DNA of 64,000 bases from Enterococcus_C asini_A. GTDB taxonomy: Bacteria; Bacillota; Bacilli; Lactobacillales; Enterococcaceae. The position numbers and the translations under genes were made by a program. Positions 59,437-64,000 of this stretch are shown here, one piece after another. Where the stretch lies: NCBI RefSeq assembly GCF_031928785.1, contig NZ_JARQAL010000003.1; one strand, written 5' to 3'. Within the stretch, counting starts at the first letter, position 1. The number at the start of each line of letters is the position of its first letter. The notes under the pieces were generated by a model, which was not told where the DNA came from, ran no database searches, and saw only the letters and a list, made by a program, of their open reading frames with translations.

Positions 59437-60606
59437 ATGGCAGAGAAACGAGATTACTATGAAGTCCTGGGCGTAGCAAAAGGGGCAACTGATGATGAAA
59501 TAAAAAAGGCATACCGCAAGCTTTCCAAAAAATACCATCCTGATATTAACAAAGAACCAGATGCGGAAGAAAAGTTTAAAGAAATTTCTGAAGCCTATGA
59601 AGTCTTAAGTGATGCGCAAAAACGAGCAGCTTATGATCAATACGGTCACGCAGGTACCAATCCAAACTTTGGTGGCGGCGGAGGTTTCGGCGGTGGCTAC
59701 AGTGATTTTGGTGGTTTTTCTGGCGGAGGTTTCGGTGGCTTTGAAGACATCTTTGATACATTCTTTGGTGGTGGGGGTTCCTCTCGCGGGGCCAATCCTA
59801 ACGCCCCTCGTCAAGGAGCAGATTTGCAGTATTCCATCAAGTTGAAGTTTGAAGAAGCAATCTTCGGTTTAGAAAAGACGATTCGTTATAATCGGGAAGA
59901 AGAATGCCACACTTGTCACGGAAATGGCGCTAAGCCAGGCACACAACCTGTAACCTGTCATAAATGTGGTGGTTCTGGTACGATTAACGTGGAACGTCAA
60001 ACTCCTCTTGGTCGAGTAATGAGCCGTCAAACCTGTGATGTTTGTCACGGTACTGGTAAAGAAATCAAAGACCCATGCCCAACCTGTGGTGGTTCTGGTC
60101 ATGAAAAGAAAGCCCACGAATTAAAAGTCAATGTGCCTGCAGGTGTGGAAGATGGTCAACAAATGCGTCTTCAAGGCCAAGGAGAAGCAGGAACGAATGG
60201 TGGACCATATGGTGACTTGTACGTAGTCTTCCGCGTTGAAGAAAGTGATATCTTCAATCGAGAAGGAGCAGAAATTTACTATGAGCAACCATTGAATTTT
60301 GTCCAAGCAGCATTAGGCGATGAAATCAATGTACCTACCGTCCATGGAGATGTGAAGTTGAAAATCCCAGCTGGAACCCAGACTGGTACCAATTTCCGCT
60401 TACGAGGCAAAGGAGCACCAAAACTTCGGGGTAGCGGCAATGGTGACCAAACTGTCCGGGTGAAAGTCATGACTCCACGGAACTTGAGTGAGGAACAAAA
60501 AGCTGCATTACGTCAATTTGCTGAAGTTAGTGGCAATAAGATTAATGAGGCTGAAGGCGGCGAAGGCTTCTTTGACAAGATGAAAGATGCTTTTAAAAAG
60601 AAATAA
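59437..60606 (+). CDS. dnaJ: molecular chaperone DnaJ (Hsp40)
   Basis: 389 residues. J domain with YRKLSKKYHPDINKEPDAEE (HPD). Gly/Phe-rich region (about 75-115). Zinc-binding region with four CxxCxGxG repeats: CHTCHGNG, CHKCGGSG, CDVCHGTG, CPTCGGSG. C-terminal substrate domain GDLYVVFRVEESDIFNREG. AGGAGGAAA precedes the ATG. It delivers substrates to DnaK. Confidence 0.97.
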   Translation: MAEKRDYYEVLGVAKGATDDEIKKAYRKLSKKYHPDINKEPDAEEKFKEISEAYEVLSDAQKRAAYDQYGHAGTNPNFGGGGGFGGGYSDFGGFSGGGFGGFEDIFDTFFGGGGSSRGANPNAPRQGADLQYSIKLKFEEAIFGLEKTIRYNREEECHTCHGNGAKPGTQPVTCHKCGGSGTINVERQTPLGRVMSRQTCDVCHGTGKEIKDPCPTCGGSGHEKKAHELKVNVPAGVEDGQQMRLQGQGEAGTNGGPYGDLYVVFRVEESDIFNREGAEIYYEQPLNFVQAALGDEINVPTVHGDVKLKIPAGTQTGTNFRLRGKGAPKLRGSGNGDQTVRVKVMTPRNLSEEQKAALRQFAEVSGNKINEAEGGEGFFDKMKDAFKKK

Positions 60607-60614
60607 ACAATGAG

Positions 60615-60656
60615 AAAAGGAAAGTTGCCAATTTTGATTGGTTGACTTTCCTTTTT
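60615..60656 (+). terminator. dnaJ terminator
   Basis: AAAAGGAAAGT (60615-60625) pairs with ACTTTCCTTTT (60645-60655), with an inner CCAAT/ATTGG stem. Confidence 0.88.
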
Positions 60657-60759
60657 GTGTTACGTGCTGATGGCAAAGGGAAAATTCTAAAGAGAAGCAA
60701 CTAGTTTAACAAGTTCTGCTTACGGTTTATGGTATGCTGATAGAAAGGGAGTGAAATGA

Positions 60760-61797
60760 ATGATTAGAAGTTTTAGAAGTCCTCAAAAGTATGTGCAAGG
60801 CCCGGGAGTCTTTGCTACTCAATTACAAGAAGTGAAAAAATTGGGGAATGAAGGTCTTTTAGTAACCGATGATTTTGTTTGGCAGTTAGTAGGCAGCAAA
60901 ATTGCCAAAGACCTTGAGCAATTAGGAATGAAAGTTCACGTTTTATTAGTAGCAGAGGTGGATTTAGCAAAGTGGACAAAGAGCAGTGGCCTTGAAGTAA
61001 TCATTGGCCTTGGGGGAGGTCGGGTAATGGATGTTGCAAAAACATTGGCGAATAAGATGCAAGCTCGTTGCGCAATTTTGCCTACTTCTGCTGCAACTGA
61101 TGCGCCTACCTCGAGTATTTCTGTGATTTATGATGAACAGGGGTATTTTGTGAGCTATGACCATTATCAATTCAATCCAGATTTGGTTTTAGTGGACAGT
61201 CAAGTAATCTTTGATGCTCCAGGAAAATTTTTAGTTCAAGGAATTGCCGATGGACTGTGTACTTATATCGAAGCTTCCACGGTGGCCAAGTGGGAAAAAG
61301 AGGATAGCAAGCCGACTATTGCTGCTTTAACCTTGGCAAAAGCGTGTTGCGATACATTATTTAAGCAAGGAAAACAAGCGCTACAAGATCAACAAACAGG
61401 CCTTCTCAGTCAGGCTTTTGAAGATGTGATTGAGGCGAATATTCTCTTAAGTGGATTAGGGTTTGAAAATGGGGGCTTAAGTATAGCCCACGCTTTTCAC
61501 AATGCTCTTTTAGGAGATCCTTCCTTACAGGTTACAGCTAGCCATGGAGAAATTGTGGGGATAGGCCTGCTTTTGCAACTAGTTTTAGAAAGACAAACAG
61601 ATCGTTCTTCTTATCAAGACTTCATGTTAGACTTAGGCTTGCCGAAAAAGCTGAGTCAGCTAGGGGTCTTCCTAACGAAAAGTCAAAAAGAACGTTTAGC
61701 AGAAGAAATTTTAGCTGCAAAGCACAAAGGCAATCCCTTTGATCCAAAGATTACAAAAGAGGAGTTAATGGAAGCACTGACAGGAATCATGGAGTAA
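60760..61797 (+). CDS. glycerol dehydrogenase-like iron/zinc alcohol dehydrogenase
   Basis: 345 residues. NAD site GLGGGRVMDVAKTLA; PTSAATDAPTSSISVIYDEQG is typical of the GldA group. Metal ligands are Asp in QGIADGLCTYIEA, His in IAHAFHNAL and His in ASHGEIVG, all present. GldA oxidises glycerol to dihydroxyacetone, but related members use hydroxyketones or sugar alcohols. No dhaK-type kinase gene is next to it. AAGGGAGTG precedes ATG 60760. It may be co-transcribed with the VTT gene 58 bp downstream. Confidence 0.85.
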   Translation: MIRSFRSPQKYVQGPGVFATQLQEVKKLGNEGLLVTDDFVWQLVGSKIAKDLEQLGMKVHVLLVAEVDLAKWTKSSGLEVIIGLGGGRVMDVAKTLANKMQARCAILPTSAATDAPTSSISVIYDEQGYFVSYDHYQFNPDLVLVDSQVIFDAPGKFLVQGIADGLCTYIEASTVAKWEKEDSKPTIAALTLAKACCDTLFKQGKQALQDQQTGLLSQAFEDVIEANILLSGLGFENGGLSIAHAFHNALLGDPSLQVTASHGEIVGIGLLLQLVLERQTDRSSYQDFMLDLGLPKKLSQLGVFLTKSQKERLAEEILAAKHKGNPFDPKITKEELMEALTGIME

Positions 61798-61855
61798 AGA
61801 AATTTAGTTAAGGAAAACGTAATAAGGGCAAATGGTCCAGAAATGAGCGAAATAG

Positions 61856-62515
61856 ATGAAAAAGAAGCTAATTTTTCTTAGTATCCTGGTTATGGTTTTT
61901 ATATTGGTCTTTTTATATTTCGAATATCATCAAGATCTTAAGTTATGGCTTGATCCCAAAGTCTCAAAGAAACTTCTATTGGCACAAGTTCGTTCCCATG
62001 GGATAGAAGCGGCTTTACTTTTATTATTACTCATTACGGTGATGTGCGCCTTACCGGGAATTCCAACTTCTGTGATTTACATTTTTGTAGGTGTTTGTTA
62101 TGGGCCTTATTGGGGAAGTTTGATTAATTGCACGGGGAATTTAGCAGGAAACTTGCTAGCAATCAACCTCTTTCGCAAAATCAAATTGATTGATCCACAG
62201 CATAAAAAGAATGCGTGGGTGCAAGCAATTGCTAAGATGAAGCATCCTAAAATTGGTTTAATGCTGGGCTATATGATTCCCATTGTCCCGACTTTTTTAG
62301 TGAACTATACCGCCACATTAAAAGCTTTCGCAATAAAAGAAGTGCTGTTTCCTGTGTTATTGGGTGTCTTGCCTACTTCGGTTTTTTATGCACTAGGAGG
62401 AGATGCGTTGTTTAATGGCAATCTTTCTAGAATTATCATAATTGTTGTGGCTTTAGGTGCGCTTTTGTTGTTAGTTATTTTATTGAAAAAGCACGAGCAA
62501 GTAATAGAAAAGTAA
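61856..62515 (+). CDS. TVP38/TMEM64 (VTT) family membrane protein
   Basis: 219 residues. An N-terminal hydrophobic helix (MKKKLIFLSILVMVFILVFLYF) is followed by several membrane segments. The VTT signature regions are ALPGIPTSVIYIFVGVCYGPYWGSLINCTGNLAGNLLA and MLGYMIPIVPTFLVNYTATL. DedA/VTT proteins are lipid scramblases or flippases; the role of this member is unknown. A T-rich terminator follows. Confidence 0.85.
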   Translation: MKKKLIFLSILVMVFILVFLYFEYHQDLKLWLDPKVSKKLLLAQVRSHGIEAALLLLLLITVMCALPGIPTSVIYIFVGVCYGPYWGSLINCTGNLAGNLLAINLFRKIKLIDPQHKKNAWVQAIAKMKHPKIGLMLGYMIPIVPTFLVNYTATLKAFAIKEVLFPVLLGVLPTSVFYALGGDALFNGNLSRIIIIVVALGALLLLVILLKKHEQVIEK

Positions 62516-62523
62516 GAAGTGTC

Positions 62524-62555
62524 AGAAGGGGATTTTTGTATTCCCCTTCTTTTTT
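62524..62555 (+). terminator. terminator after the VTT gene
   Basis: AGAAGGGGA (62524-62532) pairs perfectly with TCCCCTTCT (62542-62550), then T-run. Confidence 0.92.
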
Positions 62556-62632
62556 GTAGCCAATGCGTCAAAAATTCTGAAGAAGAAGTAAAGGATTTAT
62601 GCTTTCGCTTTAGTCCAGTGATAAAAAATAGC

Positions 62633-62657
62633 GAAAATATGTTCGCTATGGTAAAAT
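62633..62657 (+). promoter_or_regulatory. uvrB promoter with LexA (DinR) box
   Basis: CGAAAATATGTTCG (62633-62646) matches the Gram-positive SOS box CGAAC-N4-GTTCG with one mismatch. It is followed by an extended -10 element TGGTAAAAT (62649-62657). LexA bound here would sit between the -35 and -10 regions. Confidence 0.88.
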
Positions 62658-62733
62658 AAGCAAGTTAGGAAACCTTTTTTATGGCAAGTTTGCTAAAAGA
62701 AGGTACACTAGGGAAGAAGAGAGGATGATTTCT

Positions 62734-64000
62734 GTGATTGAACGTAAAACAAATCACCAGTTTGAATTGGTTTCCAAGTATCAACCAGCTGGCGATCAAC
62801 CAGAAGCCATTAAAGAATTAGTAGCAGGAGTTCAAGCCGGAGAAAAAGCCCAAGTTTTGTTGGGGGCGACAGGTACCGGGAAGACTTATACGATTTCTAA
62901 TTTGATTCAACAAGTAAATAAGCCAACGTTGATTATTGCCCATAACAAAACCTTAGCCGGACAATTGTACGGGGAGTTTAAAGAATTTTTCCCGAATAAT
63001 GCTGTGGAATACTTTGTCAGTTATTATGACTATTACCAGCCAGAAGCCTATGTCCCATCTTCGGATACATATATTGAAAAAGATTCTAGCATTAATGATG
63101 AAATCGACAAACTACGCCACTCAGCTACCAGCTCCTTATTGGAACGCAATGATGTGATCGTAGTGGCTTCGGTTTCTTGTATCTTTGGTTTAGGTTCTCC
63201 CATGGAGTATCAAAAACAAGTAGTGTCATTGCGAGTAGGCATGGAAATCAGCCGAGATCAGTTACTCCGGCGCTTGATTGAAGTCCAATTTGAGCGCAAC
63301 GATATTGATTTTCAACGGGGACGCTTTCGAGTGCGAGGAGATGTAGTGGAAATCTTCCCAGCTTCTCGGGATGAACGGGCATTGCGGGTGGAATTTTTTG
63401 GGGATGAAATTGATCGAATTCGAGAAGTTGATGCCTTAACAGGCGAAATCATCAGCGAAACTGAGCATGTCTCGATTTTCCCAGCGACTCACTTTGTTAC
63501 CGATGAAAATCATTTGGAACATGCCATTGCTAGCATTCAAGCGGAATTGGATATTCGTTTGAAAATTTTGCGGGATGACAATAAATTATTAGAAGCCCAA
63601 CGCTTAGAACAACGCACGAATTATGATATTGAAATGTTGCGGGAAATGGGGTATACCTCAGGAATTGAAAACTATTCCCGTCACATGGATGGTCGTAATC
63701 CGGGAGAACCACCATATACTTTGCTGGACTTTTTCCCTGAAGATTATTTAATTGTAATTGATGAATCCCACGTTACCATGCCTCAAATTAGAGGGATGTA
63801 CAATGGGGATCGTGCTCGGAAGCAAATGTTAGTGGACTATGGTTTTCGCTTACCTTCTGCTTTGGACAATCGTCCATTGCGCTTGGAAGAATTTGAAGAG
63901 CATGTCCATCAAATCGTCTACGTTTCCGCTACGCCAGGACCTTACGAAGAAACCCAAACAGATATTGTGGTCCAACAGATTATTCGACCTACAGGATTGT
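62734..64000 (+). CDS. uvrB: excinuclease ABC subunit UvrB (3' end outside window)
   Basis: About 422 codons are present; the family length is about 660. GTG 62734 is chosen because GAGAGG lies 9 bp upstream and the product begins MIERKTNHQFELVS as in other UvrB proteins; ATG 62725 touches the ribosome binding site. Walker A is GATGTGKTYTI. The beta-hairpin that clamps damaged DNA is in YYDYYQPEAYVPSSDTYIEK. Then VIVVASVSCIFGLGSP and the DExx-type IDESHVTMPQIRGMYNGD are seen. The gene has an SOS operator. Confidence 0.97.
   Translation, partial: MIERKTNHQFELVSKYQPAGDQPEAIKELVAGVQAGEKAQVLLGATGTGKTYTISNLIQQVNKPTLIIAHNKTLAGQLYGEFKEFFPNNAVEYFVSYYDYYQPEAYVPSSDTYIEKDSSINDEIDKLRHSATSSLLERNDVIVVASVSCIFGLGSPMEYQKQVVSLRVGMEISRDQLLRRLIEVQFERNDIDFQRGRFRVRGDVVEIFPASRDERALRVEFFGDEIDRIREVDALTGEIISETEHVSIFPATHFVTDENHLEHAIASIQAELDIRLKILRDDNKLLEAQRLEQRTNYDIEMLREMGYTSGIENYSRHMDGRNPGEPPYTLLDFFPEDYLIVIDESHVTMPQIRGMYNGDRARKQMLVDYGFRLPSALDNRPLRLEEFEEHVHQIVYVSATPGPYEETQTDIVVQQIIRPTGL

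Noticed and set aside
1..64000. CRISPR arrays, prophage, insertion sequences
   Set aside because: Scanning found no spaced direct repeats, transposase or phage genes in the window.

Overview
The window is a gene-dense chromosomal segment of a low-GC Gram-positive bacterium of the order Lactobacillales, most likely Enterococcus or a close relative (Enterococcaceae). The evidence is the gene content and order: clpE–ptsHI; a FabT-controlled fab/acc cluster; yqeGH–yhbY–nadD–yqeK–rsfS–yqeM; rimP–nusA–ylxRQ–infB–rbfA and truB–ribF; hemW/hrcA–grpE–dnaK/dnaJ; a FabT-type repressor and a DUF1827 protein; and CtsR, CIRCE and LexA (DinR) operators of Firmicutes type. The species cannot be fixed from the sequence alone. 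No insertion sequence, prophage, CRISPR array or rRNA operon is visible.

Layout. 1–3.5 kb: the 3' end of an Mga-like regulator, a DUF1827 gene and CtsR-controlled clpE on the minus strand. 3.7–8.5 kb: ptsHI, a GT4 glycosyltransferase, an NAD(P)-binding beta-hydroxyacid dehydrogenase and ykuJ. 8.6–18.7 kb: fatty acid synthesis, with a divergent FMN oxidoreductase facing fabT-fabH-acpP-fabD-fabG-fabF-accB-fabZ-accC-accD-accA. 18.9–21.2 kb: a polar amino acid ABC transporter, then tRNA-Gly(CCC). 21.6–24.2 kb: a small membrane protein, a candidate small RNA, a phosphohexomutase and a candidate 21-residue peptide gene. 24.2–28.6 kb: the yqeG–yqeM ribosome/NAD operon. 28.7–38.6 kb: single genes (GH1 glucosidase, tmcAL, yebC, glpK, a possible ComK-like protein, a HelD-type helicase, an ANT(6)-like enzyme, a tautomerase). 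38.6–48.8 kb: T-box-controlled thrS and the nusA/infB and truB/ribF operons. 48.9–54.3 kb: a sugar operon (PTS IIBC, GH4 glucosidase, 6-phosphogluconate dehydrogenase, FGGY kinase). 54.4–60.7 kb: hemW and the heat-shock operons. 60.7–64 kb: glycerol dehydrogenase, a VTT-domain protein and the 5' part of LexA-controlled uvrB.

Most notable points. (1) The fab cluster has no fabK between acpP and fabD; that gap holds a small hairpin and a 22-bp-arm perfect inverted repeat, and the divergent FMN oxidoreductase carries its own FabT-like box. (2) GlpK has Leu where enterococcal GlpK has the histidine phosphorylated by HPr. (3) The sugar operon joins a phospho-alpha-glucosidase to gluconate kinase and 6-phosphogluconate dehydrogenase functions, which suggests use of a glucosyl-gluconate. 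(4) An intergenic transcript candidate near 22.1 kb carries two hairpins with the same ACTCCC loop, like anti-Shine-Dalgarno sRNAs. (5) A complete small transcription unit near 24.1 kb encodes a 21-residue amphipathic peptide. (6) rsfS appears to start with AUA.

Many genes here start with GTG or TTG. Where the longest open frame began upstream of a good ribosome binding site, I moved the start to the codon that site supports.
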